Below are positions 17,389-25,766 of a stretch of 64,000 bases of DNA, piece by piece. Position 1 is the stretch's first letter. Every line of letters starts with the position of its first letter. The translations under genes were made by a program, and so were the position numbers. The DNA lies in NCBI GenBank assembly GCA_018831195.1, contig JAHJDP010000023.1, positions 62,001 to 126,000 of the forward strand, read 5' to 3'. The stretch comes from Candidatus Eisenbacteria bacterium (GTDB lineage Bacteria; Eisenbacteria; RBG-16-71-46; CAIMUX01; JAHJDP01). The notes below the pieces were generated by a model, which saw only the letters and a list, made by a program, of their open reading frames with translations, ran no database searches and was not told the DNA's origin.

Positions 17389-18010
17389 GCCGCTCCAAAT
17401 GCTCCGGCAACTCGAGTAGGGAGGGCAAGGCGCCGTGGACGCCGGCCTCGATATGGATGGGCCGGATCCCTGCGTTTTTCGCTCCCTCTACATCGTCGGC
17501 GAGGTTATCCCCCACCATGACGGCCTCGCCGGCGGCCGCCTCCACCGCTCCCAGAGCAATCTCGAATATTTCACGTTCCGGTTTCATGAAGCCGACATCA
17601 CAGGAATAGACCCGATAATCAACCAGCTCATCCAGACCGAGCCGAAGGATGGGCTCTTTGTATGTCGTTGAGAGATTTGTGACAATCGCGGTCACGTATC
17701 CCTTCCCTCGCAGGCCGTCAAGGACGGCCGCCGCGCCGTCGAATAATCTGAACGACGCTTGATGCCGCTTCAGTTCGGTTTCGACTTTGTGCAGAATTTC
17801 TTTGGAAACAACGCGGTCAGGATACTGACGGCTCAGCGCCAGCACCCATGCATCAATAGTATCGTAGGGTGTGGTCATAAAATCCCGCCGGGCCTCTTCC
17901 AGCTCACGGTCGTCAAGTTGATACGCCCGCAGAAGATCGGAATAGGGTGCGATCTCAAGATCGGTGGTGAGGAGTGTCCCATAGACATCCAACAGAATCG
18001 CCTTGATCAT
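17381..18010 (-). CDS. HAD-superfamily hydrolase
   Basis: 209 residues from the ATG at 18010 (GGGAGGTG just upstream); the open frame reaching 18067 has no better start. Motif I is DVYGTLL: the nucleophile Asp is present, but the second Asp of the phosphatase DxDGT signature is Tyr, as in 2-haloacid dehalogenases and some phosphatases. Motif II is IVTNLSTT, motif III is the Lys of MKPEREIFE, and motif IV is MVGDNLADDVEGAKNAG. The cap is an inserted helical bundle after motif I (C1 type). Substrate unknown. Its last codons overlap the end of the convergent BNR gene by 8 bases. Confidence 0.82.
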   Translation of the reverse strand: MIKAILLDVYGTLLTTDLEIAPYSDLLRAYQLDDRELEEARRDFMTTPYDTIDAWVLALSRQYPDRVVSKEILHKVETELKRHQASFRLFDGAAAVLDGLRGKGYVTAIVTNLSTTYKEPILRLGLDELVDYRVYSCDVGFMKPEREIFEIALGAVEAAAGEAVMVGDNLADDVEGAKNAGIRPIHIEAGVHGALPSLLELPEHLERLI

Positions 18011-18224
18011 TGCACCTCCCGGCGGCCGGACTCCTGATACCCATAGCGCTCGCTGAACCTGGATCAAGTGATACAGTATAAGATCATATCATGGAAGAAT
18101 CTTCCTTATCGAAACAGATCCTTTCAGCGCCCGTATACTTCCTTTAGACTGCGGAGATCCAGAGGCTTCAGGATCTTGGCTATCCTGGCAATCCCCAGAA
18201 CGGACCGGCCGGAGAGGGCACGGA

Positions 18225-20567
18225 ATGACCGCTTACCTCTTTCATCTGCTTGGACTTTCCATAGCGCTGGCCTGGTACCGGTATCGGTCACGCCCCAAGT
18301 TGTCCGGGCTCCTCATCCTTTGGTGCATCGGGATCATCACCTGCCGTGTCGGCCCAATACTCGTCGGTTTCATCTATGGATCAGCAGAGAGGACGATCGG
18401 ACCGTTTGCGCTGAATCTCGTCTTGGTAACGGGTTGGGTCGGATCGATCATCCTCCTGCATGTCATCCTTTCGCTCACCCTTTGGAGGCGCCAACAGAAC
18501 CGGCGCTTCTGGGTCTGGGCGGCGCTCTTCATCGCGGCGCTCCTCATCGCGGGATTCGGCAGAAAACTCTATCCCCTGGTGGTCATCCTTGCCATCCCTT
18601 GGCTTTGGGCGCTTCGCTGGCGGGAGGGCCTGGGCGCCCGCGCCCTCACCCTTGTAAGTTTTGTGAGTTTCATCTCGCTGCTCCTGTGCGGCTACAGCAT
18701 CGGTGTCGACGGCAAAATATTCCCGAGCGACATCGCTCTGTCGATTTTCCAATTCCAGTCATTTGCCTCCACCATGGCCCTGATCTATGCGGCGCTGACC
18801 CTTCCTCGAACAGCGAATCGGATTCATTTATCGATCCGGCGCATCCGCAACCGGCTCCTGGTTTCACATTTGCTGGCCGGTGTGGTCCCCGTCGTTCTTG
18901 TCGCCCTCTTCCTGCTGCTCTCCGGCGCCCTCTTCCTCTCCACTTATCGCGGCCTCATCGCCACCAAGCTCATCACGCAATCATCCGAAGCGGCGGTTGA
19001 ACGCCTTTCGGCGACATTGTCCGAGTCGGGAGAGATCGCGTCCCACCCATTCGGTATGGGTGTCAGGAGCCAGATGGTCTTGATACAAGAAGGAGATAAT
19101 CCCGCCTATTCCCTCGGCAAAACTCCGGCTTTTCCACCCGACTCCCTCCTCGGCATCGACAGTCCCTCCGCGGACACACCTCTGCTTTGGGACGGCCAGG
19201 CGCTCTATCTTCGAGCCCGGGTCGATACGGTTTATAATGGACATCCATTTCGCATCGAAGCATTAACAATTGTCGACTCGCTGCATATGGCGCGGGTCAG
19301 CGATCTTCTCGGCATACCGGTCAGGATCAGTCCATCCTTGCGCGTCTTGCGCAATGCCGGCGGAGTCACTATCGACTCCAACACAGGTGTGAATACATCC
19401 CCCGCCATCGGGCCCGGCCAGCCGGATTGGAAACAGCTTCCCGGCGGCGCCATCATCCATTGCCTTCAGTGGAACAATCATCAGTGGGACCGCACCGCCA
19501 TCCCTGTTCTATCATCCGCAACACTGGGTGAATCGCTCATGGCGTTGATTTCAGCGGGTGAGAGCAATCCTCTGGCCATCGCCATCTTGATCATTCTTGG
19601 GATACTGGCGGTCCTCGTTCTGGGCGCCTCATGGATCACAACCACCATGGTCTATGGGATGGGACGATCGATTGCGCGCTCGGTCCGCAGCCTCACAGAG
19701 GCGACACGCGAACTTTCAAAGGGCAACCTTTCACACCGCATTTTTGTGGAAGATCAGGATGAATTATGGAGCGTCGCCTCCTCGTTTAACACGATGGCCC
19801 GGGGATTGGAACGCGGGCGGAGCATGGAGCTGGAGCAGCAGCGTTATAATGAAGAATTGAAGCTGGCGTATGATATACAAAAGCGGCTCCTGCCCCGATC
19901 CGCCCCTCAATTGGACGGGCTAGAACTGGCCGGATTGAGTCTTTCCGCCCGCGAAATCGGCGGGGACTATTTTGACTACATCGAACTCGACGACGGCCGC
20001 CTCGGCGTCGTTGTGGCCGATGTCGCCGGAAAGGGCGTTCCCGCCGCCCTGCTGATGTCGTCCTTCCGCGCTTCTCTGCGCAGCCAGGATCTTTGCCGCC
20101 AGGGACCGGCCGAAACGATGGGTCGTCTGAACCGATTTATTTATTCAAGTGTGGATCCCGGCCGGTTTATCACTGTTTTTCTCGCCATCATCGACCCCGC
20201 GGCGGGGAACCTGCGCTACGCACAGGCGGGCCACGAACCGCCGATCCTTGTCGACAGCAAAGGATCGATTGAGACCCTCACCACGGCCGGCCTCGTCCTC
20301 GGTCTAAAACCGCGGATTGAGTACGAGGAGGCCGGGGTCGACCTGCCGCGAGATTCACTTCTGACGATATTTACCGACGGTGTCACCGAGGCCCAAAGCC
20401 CCGATGGCGATTTCTTCGGTGAAATGCGATTGCATCGGTTGCTGCAAAACTGCAACAAAGAGCCCTGCGACGATCTGCTCCGCCGCATCATGGCAGAACT
20501 ATCGAGCTATTCGGGTCCCTCGACCCAATCCGACGATATCACCGTCGTGCTGGCGCGCCGGACATGA
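18225..20567 (+). CDS. Membrane PP2C-type serine phosphatase (RsbU/SpoIIE family) with multi-TM sensor and HAMP
   Basis: 780 residues; GGAGAGG at 18211-18217 supports this ATG. The first about 245 residues contain roughly seven hydrophobic helices (for example LLILWCIGIITCRVGPILVG, FASTMALIYAALTL, LLAGVVPVVLVALFLLLSG). A likely extracytoplasmic domain follows (about 250-445), then another TM helix (ILIILGILAVLVLGASWI), a HAMP domain (about 475-530, SLTEATRELSKGNLSHRI) and a SpoIIE phosphatase domain (about 550-780) with the metal-binding Asp residues in GGDYFDY, VVADVAGKGVPAALLMS, FTDGVTEA and SDDITVV. Such proteins dephosphorylate anti-anti-sigma factors of the RsbV/SpoIIAA type in partner-switch control. 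No anti-sigma pair is encoded nearby. A 10-base-arm hairpin separates it from the haem-binding protein gene. Confidence 0.88.
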   Translation: MTAYLFHLLGLSIALAWYRYRSRPKLSGLLILWCIGIITCRVGPILVGFIYGSAERTIGPFALNLVLVTGWVGSIILLHVILSLTLWRRQQNRRFWVWAALFIAALLIAGFGRKLYPLVVILAIPWLWALRWREGLGARALTLVSFVSFISLLLCGYSIGVDGKIFPSDIALSIFQFQSFASTMALIYAALTLPRTANRIHLSIRRIRNRLLVSHLLAGVVPVVLVALFLLLSGALFLSTYRGLIATKLITQSSEAAVERLSATLSESGEIASHPFGMGVRSQMVLIQEGDNPAYSLGKTPAFPPDSLLGIDSPSADTPLLWDGQALYLRARVDTVYNGHPFRIEALTIVDSLHMARVSDLLGIPVRISPSLRVLRNAGGVTIDSNTGVNTSPAIGPGQPDWKQLPGGAIIHCLQWNNHQWDRTAIPVLSSATLGESLMALISAGESNPLAIAILIILGILAVLVLGASWITTTMVYGMGRSIARSVRSLTEATRELSKGNLSHRIFVEDQDELWSVASSFNTMARGLERGRSMELEQQRYNEELKLAYDIQKRLLPRSAPQLDGLELAGLSLSAREIGGDYFDYIELDDGRLGVVVADVAGKGVPAALLMSSFRASLRSQDLCRQGPAETMGRLNRFIYSSVDPGRFITVFLAIIDPAAGNLRYAQAGHEPPILVDSKGSIETLTTAGLVLGLKPRIEYEEAGVDLPRDSLLTIFTDGVTEAQSPDGDFFGEMRLHRLLQNCNKEPCDDLLRRIMAELSSYSGPSTQSDDITVVLARRT

Positions 20568-20574
20568 GCTGACG

Positions 20575-20625
20575 GCCGGAGAGGCCAATATACGCTGGAG
20601 CCGGAAACCGATCTCCCTCTCCGGC
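20575..20625 (+). terminator. Nested 51-base hairpin between phosphatase and haem-binding protein genes
   Basis: GCCGGAGAGG (20575-20584) and CCTCTCCGGC (20616-20625) are perfect 10-base complements. An inner stem GAG-c-CGG/CCG-at-CTC around AAA (20598-20615) stacks inside. It begins eight bases after a stop codon and ends about nine bases before the AAGGAG site of the next gene. There is no T tract. It could attenuate read-through or protect the upstream mRNA. Confidence 0.45.
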
Positions 20626-20644
20626 GACCCATAAGGAGCCCGTT

Positions 20645-21082
20645 ATGAAACGATCCCTCGTCATCATCCTCATCCTGCTGGCGGCGGCTGCGATCACCAT
20701 TCAGCTCGTTCCCGTGAACCGGACCCATCCCGTGGCGAATCCGGATGATGCCCTTCAGGGTCCGGCGACCCACATCCTGGCCCGCTCCTGCTTTGACTGC
20801 CATTCCTACAACACCACTTGGCCGTGGTATGGCCGGATCGCCCCCGTATCCTGGATGCTTCGCCGCCATATCGAAGAGGGCAGAGGAAAACTCAACTTTT
20901 CACTCTGGCGGCAATATGCGCCGGAGAAGCAGCTTTATCTTTCCAAAGAAGCGGTGAAGGAGGTCGAGGAAGGCGGGATGCCACTGCCTATCTATCTCCG
21001 GCTCCATCCAGAGGCCAAAATCTCGCCGGCGGACCTCGACACCCTCAAAGCCTGGTCATTGTCATTCGAGGGCATCCAGTAG
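20645..21082 (+). CDS. Membrane-anchored haem-binding (c-type) domain protein
   Basis: 145 residues; AAGGAG lies eight bases before the ATG. An N-terminal signal anchor (SLVIILILLAAAAITIQLVP) is followed by one c-type haem site, CFDCH, in the context ARSCFDCHSYNTTWPWYG, which matches the small haem-binding domain family (Haem_bd) with its conserved Trp-rich stretch and a distal segment VSWMLRRHIEEGRGKLNFS. Expected location: periplasmic face of the inner membrane, as an electron carrier or peroxidase-like partner. It is on the strand of the SpoIIE-type phosphatase, 77 bases downstream. Its last 21 bases overlap the end of mfd, which is convergent. Confidence 0.82.
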   Translation: MKRSLVIILILLAAAAITIQLVPVNRTHPVANPDDALQGPATHILARSCFDCHSYNTTWPWYGRIAPVSWMLRRHIEEGRGKLNFSLWRQYAPEKQLYLSKEAVKEVEEGGMPLPIYLRLHPEAKISPADLDTLKAWSLSFEGIQ

Positions 21083-24000
21083 CATCGCGGCGACGCGGAT
21101 CGCCGCCTTTTCGCCCGGGTGTTTGGCGCGGATCCGGTGGCGGCCGTGCGACTGAAACTCGACCGGCATCGGCATGTCCGATACGAGGGTCTGAATCTCT
21201 TTGCGCATCAGCGGCCGGTTCATCTCGATATCGATCAGGTCGTTTCGAATGGTCAATGTCGCGACGCCCACGCGACTCGCTCGAATCCGCAGCTTGCGCA
21301 ACTCCACCAGATTTTCGCCGGCCGGAGGCATCTTCCCGAACCGGTCCTCGATTTCCGCAATCAGTTCATCAACCTGCTCGATCTTCTCTGTGTCGGCCAG
21401 AGTTTTGTAAAGATTCATCTTCTCTTTGGGATCGGTCAGGTAGCTGTCGGATAAATAAGCCTCGATATTGGTGATAATCCGGGCGCTGACCCGCTCCGGC
21501 GCTGGAAGGCCCTTCAACTCGCGCACCGCCTCCTCGAGCAGCCGTGTGTACAAATCAAAACCAATATTGACGATAAAGCCGTGTTGTTCCGCTCCCAGCA
21601 TATTCCCCGCGCCGCGGATCTCGAGATCCCGCAGGGCGAGCTGGAAACCCGATCCCAAATCGTCGAACTCTTCAATCGCCTTCAACCGCTTCTGCGCCGT
21701 CTCCGTAATCACACGATTCGACGGAAGCATCAGATAAGCATAGGCCTTGCGGTCGGAGCGGCCGACGCGCCCCCGCAGCTGATACAACTGCGCCAATCCC
21801 AGCATATCGACGCGATTCACCAAAATTGTATTCACATTCGGCATATCCAAACCGGCTTCGATAATCATCGTCGAAACCAGCACATCATGCTCGCCGGCGA
21901 GAAAGGACTTCATGATATTCTCAAGCTGGCGCTCCCGCATCTGCCCGTGGGCCACCGCCACCCTGAGGTGCGGCACCAGGCCGCGGACATAATTCGCAAT
22001 GGCGTCGATTGATTCGACACGGTTATGTACAAAGAACGACTGACCCCCGCGGTCGGCTTCCTGCATCAGCGCATAGGCAATGACATCCTCGCGGAATTCA
22101 ACAATCTGAGTCTGTACCGATTGCCGGTTCCGCGGCGGCGTCCGGATGATCGACATATCCGTGGCACCCATCAATGACATATGCAGCGTCCGCGGGATCG
22201 GCGTCGCCGTCATCGAAAGATGATCGACCGTCTCCTTGAGATGCTTCAGCCTCTCCTTGTGCGCCACACCGAAGCGGTGTTCTTCATCGACGATAAGAAG
22301 CCCGAGATCCTTGAACTCGACATCTTTCTGAATCAACCGGTGCGTGCCGATGAGGATATCCACCGAACCGGCTTTCAGGTCGGCCAAAATCGCCTTTTGC
22401 TCTCTCGTCGTTCGAAACCGGCTGATCACCTCGACGCGAACGGGGTATTTCTCCAAGCGCTCCCTGAAGGTCTCATAGTGCTGTTGCGCCAGCAGCGTGG
22501 TCGGTACGAGGATGCCGACCTGCTTCCCCTCCAGCGCCACTTTGAAAGCGGCCCGCAACGCCACTTCGGTCTTGCCATAACCGACATCGCCGCAAATCAA
22601 CCGCTCCATCGGCACAGCTCGTTCGAGATCGGTCCGTACCTCTTCGATCGTTTTGGCCTGATCGGGCGTCTCCTCAAAAGGAAAAGACGCCTCCATCTCG
22701 GTTTGCCAAACGGTATCAGGCCCGAAGGCATAGCCGGGCCGGCTCTTGCGGATCGCATAAGTGCGCAGGAGCTGGCCGGCCATCTCTTTCACGGACTTCT
22801 TGACGCGGGCTTTTGTCTTTTGCCATTGGCCTGAGCCGAGTTTGCTCAGTGAGGGACGGACACCCTCCTCGGCCGAATAGCGCTGCACAAGATCGAGCTG
22901 ATCGACTGGAATGTATAACTTGTCGCCGCCCGCGTACTCGAGCAGCATGCAATCGGTTTCCTGGCTGTTGACCACCAGCCGGCGGATACCCTTATAAACG
23001 CCGATCCCGTGATCTATATGAACAACGAAATCCCCCGCGCTCATGGCGAGAAGCTCTTTCAAGCTGATCCCGCGGCTGTAGCGCCGCCCGGCGGTCCGGC
23101 GCCGCAGACGCCTGAAAATTTCATGATCGGTCAGAACAGCCAGCCCCGCCTCGGGGCACTCAAATCCCTGCGCGAGGTTGCCGACTTCAAAGACAGCCGG
23201 AGCCTCAGCCATCAGCTCTTCAAGCCGGTCCCGATGATTCGCTGTGTCGCAGAAGATCCAGATATCGATGCCGCGGTCCCGCAGGCGGTACAGGTAATCC
23301 CGAGTCAGCTCGAGGTTTCGATTGAAGCGCTCTTGCGGCCGTGTTCGTAATGTTAAAGGCCTTGCCGTTTGCTGCGTTCCGGGCACGATCCGCGGGGCGG
23401 GCAGCCCGCCCCCCTTGCCGGAGGCGCCGCTCCAATCCTCCAAACCCTCTCCCACCCCGGCCAAATCAACACCGCCGCGACTCAGCGGTGATGGGATCTC
23501 GACGGCAGGGAAATCCTCATCGCTGCCCGCCGGATCGAGGAAGAGTGTCGGGTAGCGGCTCAACAGCCGGGAGAGGTCCTGCTCCATGATGAAATTTTGT
23601 TCGGGATTGCCGTAAAGAGACATCCAGGGGGTTTCGGTATCCCAGTGGGTCTCCGCCTTGTCACCCGAAACTTTCGCATATTCTTCCTGGATCGTCGCCT
23701 GCGCCGACCGCAGGGCTCGTGACAGCATGAGCGGATTATCGGCGACAACAATTGCCCGGGAACCAAGATAGTCCAGCAATGTTTCCTGGCGAATGTCAAA
23801 GAAGGGCGCGATCCATTCCATCCCGGTAAAAGCGGCTTCATTGCGGAGAAAGTCGACGGCGTTTTGCGCCGCTTCCATCTCTTCGCTGCCTTCCTCCGTA
23901 TTGAGCCGTTTCGAGAGTTGTTTGTCTATCCGGTCCCAATCTTCAGACTCGAACAGCAATTCCCACATCGGAAGAATGAACATCTGCGCCTGCTGCGAAA

Positions 24001-24709
24001 TCGATCGCTGATTGAAAACATCGAACTCCCGCAGAGAGGCGATCTCATCCCCATCCCATTCAACTCTGACGGGATTCTCCAGCCCGAATGTATAAACATC
24101 CACAATCCCGCCGCGATGAGACATGTCGCCGTACTCGCCGACAAGGGGTTGGTTCTCATAACCTAGACGAACCAGGATGCCGAGAAACTCTTCCTGATCG
24201 ATTGTTTGCCCCAGCCGGAGATGAAAGATCCCGCTGCGAAAACGCTCGACGGGCGCCAGCCTCTTAAGAATCGCGGGGAGGGTGCTGAGGATAATCCACG
24301 GCTGCGCATCATGGTTGAGAAGCGCCGCGAGGGTTTCGATCCGTCCGGCGCGATAGGGGACTTTGGGATGTTGCGACCCGTAAACGGGAACGCCCAGGTC
24401 CGGGAAGAGGGCCATATGCTTCTTTCCGATGAGAAACTGGATATCCTCACGGGCGTCCTCCATCACGCTGCTCTCGGGAAGGAGGTAAAGCACTGGTCCA
24501 CGCCCTCTGCTGGCTGCTTCGCGGGCCAGCCAGGCGGCGGCCACCGTGCGTGACGAGCCGCATAACCCCCCCAGCAGAAACGACTCGCCCGGCTCTTTCA
24601 CATCCAGTAGATGCCGCTGGAGGATATGAAAGGCCTCGGCCCCCGAGATTCTGTCGAGGAGCCGCCGTTCCAACGTCTCAGGGATCTTTTCCGTTGTTTC
24701 AGGCGCCAT
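21062..24709 (-). CDS. mfd: Transcription-repair coupling factor Mfd
   Basis: 1215 residues from the ATG at 24709 (MAPETTEKIPETLERRL); upstream in-frame codons run antisense through the osmC leader and lack a signal. It displaces stalled RNA polymerase at lesions and recruits UvrA. The N-terminal part is UvrB-like (SRTVAAAWLAREAASRGRGP, GDMSHRGGIVDVYTFG). The RNA-polymerase-interacting domain is near residue 555 (GDFVVHIDHGIGVYKG). Superfamily 2 translocase motifs follow: Walker A ICGDVGYGKTEVAL (about 705), IVDEEHRFGVAHKE (about 805), MTATPIPRTLHMS, and the TRG-type LVNRVDMLGLAQLYQLRGRV. The C-terminal TRCF domain ends in VEFQSHGRHRIRAKH. It is longer than the usual about 1150 residues, partly because of a Gly/Pro-rich insert at about 405-445 that contains a GC palindrome in the DNA. 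The end overlaps the convergent haem-protein gene. Confidence 0.95.
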   Translation of the reverse strand: MAPETTEKIPETLERRLLDRISGAEAFHILQRHLLDVKEPGESFLLGGLCGSSRTVAAAWLAREAASRGRGPVLYLLPESSVMEDAREDIQFLIGKKHMALFPDLGVPVYGSQHPKVPYRAGRIETLAALLNHDAQPWIILSTLPAILKRLAPVERFRSGIFHLRLGQTIDQEEFLGILVRLGYENQPLVGEYGDMSHRGGIVDVYTFGLENPVRVEWDGDEIASLREFDVFNQRSISQQAQMFILPMWELLFESEDWDRIDKQLSKRLNTEEGSEEMEAAQNAVDFLRNEAAFTGMEWIAPFFDIRQETLLDYLGSRAIVVADNPLMLSRALRSAQATIQEEYAKVSGDKAETHWDTETPWMSLYGNPEQNFIMEQDLSRLLSRYPTLFLDPAGSDEDFPAVEIPSPLSRGGVDLAGVGEGLEDWSGASGKGGGLPAPRIVPGTQQTARPLTLRTRPQERFNRNLELTRDYLYRLRDRGIDIWIFCDTANHRDRLEELMAEAPAVFEVGNLAQGFECPEAGLAVLTDHEIFRRLRRRTAGRRYSRGISLKELLAMSAGDFVVHIDHGIGVYKGIRRLVVNSQETDCMLLEYAGGDKLYIPVDQLDLVQRYSAEEGVRPSLSKLGSGQWQKTKARVKKSVKEMAGQLLRTYAIRKSRPGYAFGPDTVWQTEMEASFPFEETPDQAKTIEEVRTDLERAVPMERLICGDVGYGKTEVALRAAFKVALEGKQVGILVPTTLLAQQHYETFRERLEKYPVRVEVISRFRTTREQKAILADLKAGSVDILIGTHRLIQKDVEFKDLGLLIVDEEHRFGVAHKERLKHLKETVDHLSMTATPIPRTLHMSLMGATDMSIIRTPPRNRQSVQTQIVEFREDVIAYALMQEADRGGQSFFVHNRVESIDAIANYVRGLVPHLRVAVAHGQMRERQLENIMKSFLAGEHDVLVSTMIIEAGLDMPNVNTILVNRVDMLGLAQLYQLRGRVGRSDRKAYAYLMLPSNRVITETAQKRLKAIEEFDDLGSGFQLALRDLEIRGAGNMLGAEQHGFIVNIGFDLYTRLLEEAVRELKGLPAPERVSARIITNIEAYLSDSYLTDPKEKMNLYKTLADTEKIEQVDELIAEIEDRFGKMPPAGENLVELRKLRIRASRVGVATLTIRNDLIDIEMNRPLMRKEIQTLVSDMPMPVEFQSHGRHRIRAKHPGEKAAIRVAAMLLDALE
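23394..23412. repeat. GC palindrome inside a linker insert of mfd
   Basis: GGGGCGGGC (23394-23402), one A, then GCCCGCCCC (23404-23412) form a perfect 9-base inverted repeat. It lies within the mfd segment coding for the low-complexity linker (about residues 405-445) between the UvrB-like part and the RNA-polymerase-interacting domain. Base skew and palindromy inside a coding linker resemble inserted palindromic elements, but only one copy is in the window. Confidence 0.5.
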
Positions 24710-24888
24710 AGGTGTCCAGTCTAGCCCTTGGGCCGGTCTGGGGAAACGGGTCTCGCGTCGGGAATGGGATAAAAATGGCCGGGCGCGGCGGGGCCAAGCG
24801 CCCATCGAAGGCATCACTTGATCATCCGCCGGCGAATGAATATACTGCGAAGTTGTTTTTGACTGACAAGGTCCATTTGGAGGTTTAC

Positions 24889-25359
24889 ATGGCCGCACCA
24901 TCCAACACGATGAGATCCGTGTCGACCTGGAAAAGTGGCGCGCACTTCGAGCATATCGCGAAGAGCGGCGTTCCCTATCAGACAGACGCCAGGCTGGAGG
25001 GGTTTGATCAGGATACTCTCGCCGGCGCCGGGCCCATGGAGATGCTCCTCGGTGCCTTGGCCGGCTGTTCCGGTTATGATGTGGTGAGTCTTCTGAAGAA
25101 AATGCGGGTCGAGCTGAAATCCTTCAGCATCGAAATCGACGCGGAGCGGCGTAGGGAAAACCCCCGCATATTCAAAAGCATCAATGTGTTGTATAATATT
25201 GATGCAGAACCATTGGATTCCAGAAAGATCCTTCGGGCGATCAACTTTTCCGTCGACAAGTACTGCGCTGTTTCCGCCATCCTCAGCGCTACGGCTGAAA
25301 TGAATTGGACGCTCCGCTGTGGCGGCGAAGAGTTTACGGGGACGATGCACTCAAAATGA
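24889..25359 (+). CDS. OsmC/Ohr-family protein
   Basis: 156 residues from the ATG at 24889 (GGAGG at 24879-24883, five bases upstream); an open frame to 24712 overlaps mfd and is not used. The two conserved redox cysteines of the family are present: AGCSGYDVVSLLKKM and KYCAVSAILSAT, with the long central helix between them. OsmC/Ohr proteins reduce organic hydroperoxides using a Cys pair and a dithiol donor; many distant members are only loosely tested. It diverges from mfd with about 180 bases between. Its stop codon overlaps the next start (ATGA), so it is translationally coupled to the Smr gene. Confidence 0.85.
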   Translation: MAAPSNTMRSVSTWKSGAHFEHIAKSGVPYQTDARLEGFDQDTLAGAGPMEMLLGALAGCSGYDVVSLLKKMRVELKSFSIEIDAERRRENPRIFKSINVLYNIDAEPLDSRKILRAINFSVDKYCAVSAILSATAEMNWTLRCGGEEFTGTMHSK

Positions 25360-25766
25360 TTTTTTTAAAACCGGGATCATCGGGGGGGGCGTCGTTCGGG
25401 GATGATGAATCCTCCGGCAAACCGCCGGCCAGGGTAAAAAAATCATCCGGCAGGCCGCGGGCCGGGGATGATGAATTCTCCGGCGAGCCCATGCAACTGC
25501 CCATTGAGGATGTGATTGATCTCCACGCCTTCCACCCGCGCGACATTCCCGATGTGGTGGCGGATTACCTTTGGGAGGCGGTGGACCGCGGATTTTCAGA
25601 AGTCCGGATCATTCATGGGAAAGGAACGGGCTATCAAAAAGATGTCGTGACCGAAATTTTGAAGAGCCATCCGGCCGTGGAGTCCTTCGCTTCCGCTCCA
25701 CCGGAACGAGGACATTGGGGAGCCACTGTCGTCCGGCTGCGTCAAGTCAACGGAGGTAAATCTTAA
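25356..25766 (+). CDS. Smr-domain protein with repetitive N-terminal region
   Basis: 136 residues starting at the ATG that overlaps the osmC stop (ATGA at 25356-25359). The last about 85 residues are a Smr domain: VIDLHAFHPRDIPDVVADYL and VRIIHGKGTGYQKDVV hold the DLH and HGKG motifs of the MutS2-type endonuclease family, and the end is GATVVRLR. The first about 45 residues are Gly/Ser/Asp-rich and contain two copies of a GDDE(S/F)SG unit, from an internal DNA repeat. A role in RNA or branched-DNA cleavage is known for relatives. Its final A is the first base of the next gene's ATG, so three different functions are chained here with no gaps. Confidence 0.85.
   Translation: MIFLKPGSSGGASFGDDESSGKPPARVKKSSGRPRAGDDEFSGEPMQLPIEDVIDLHAFHPRDIPDVVADYLWEAVDRGFSEVRIIHGKGTGYQKDVVTEILKSHPAVESFASAPPERGHWGATVVRLRQVNGGKS
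25398..25484 (+). repeat. Direct repeat inside the Smr gene
   Basis: The 21-base unit at 25398-25418 recurs at 25464-25484 with one mismatch (GGGGATGATGAAT then C or T then CTCCGGC), 66 bases apart and in frame. It encodes GDDESSG and GDDEFSG in the low-complexity N-terminus, suggesting internal duplication of a linker. Confidence 0.6.

Noticed and set aside
18068-19000. 310-residue open frame on +
   Set aside because: Overlaps the SpoIIE-type phosphatase in another frame; Pro/Arg/His-rich shadow with no domain.
22181-22834. 217-residue open frame on +
   Set aside because: Antisense shadow of mfd with no ribosome site.
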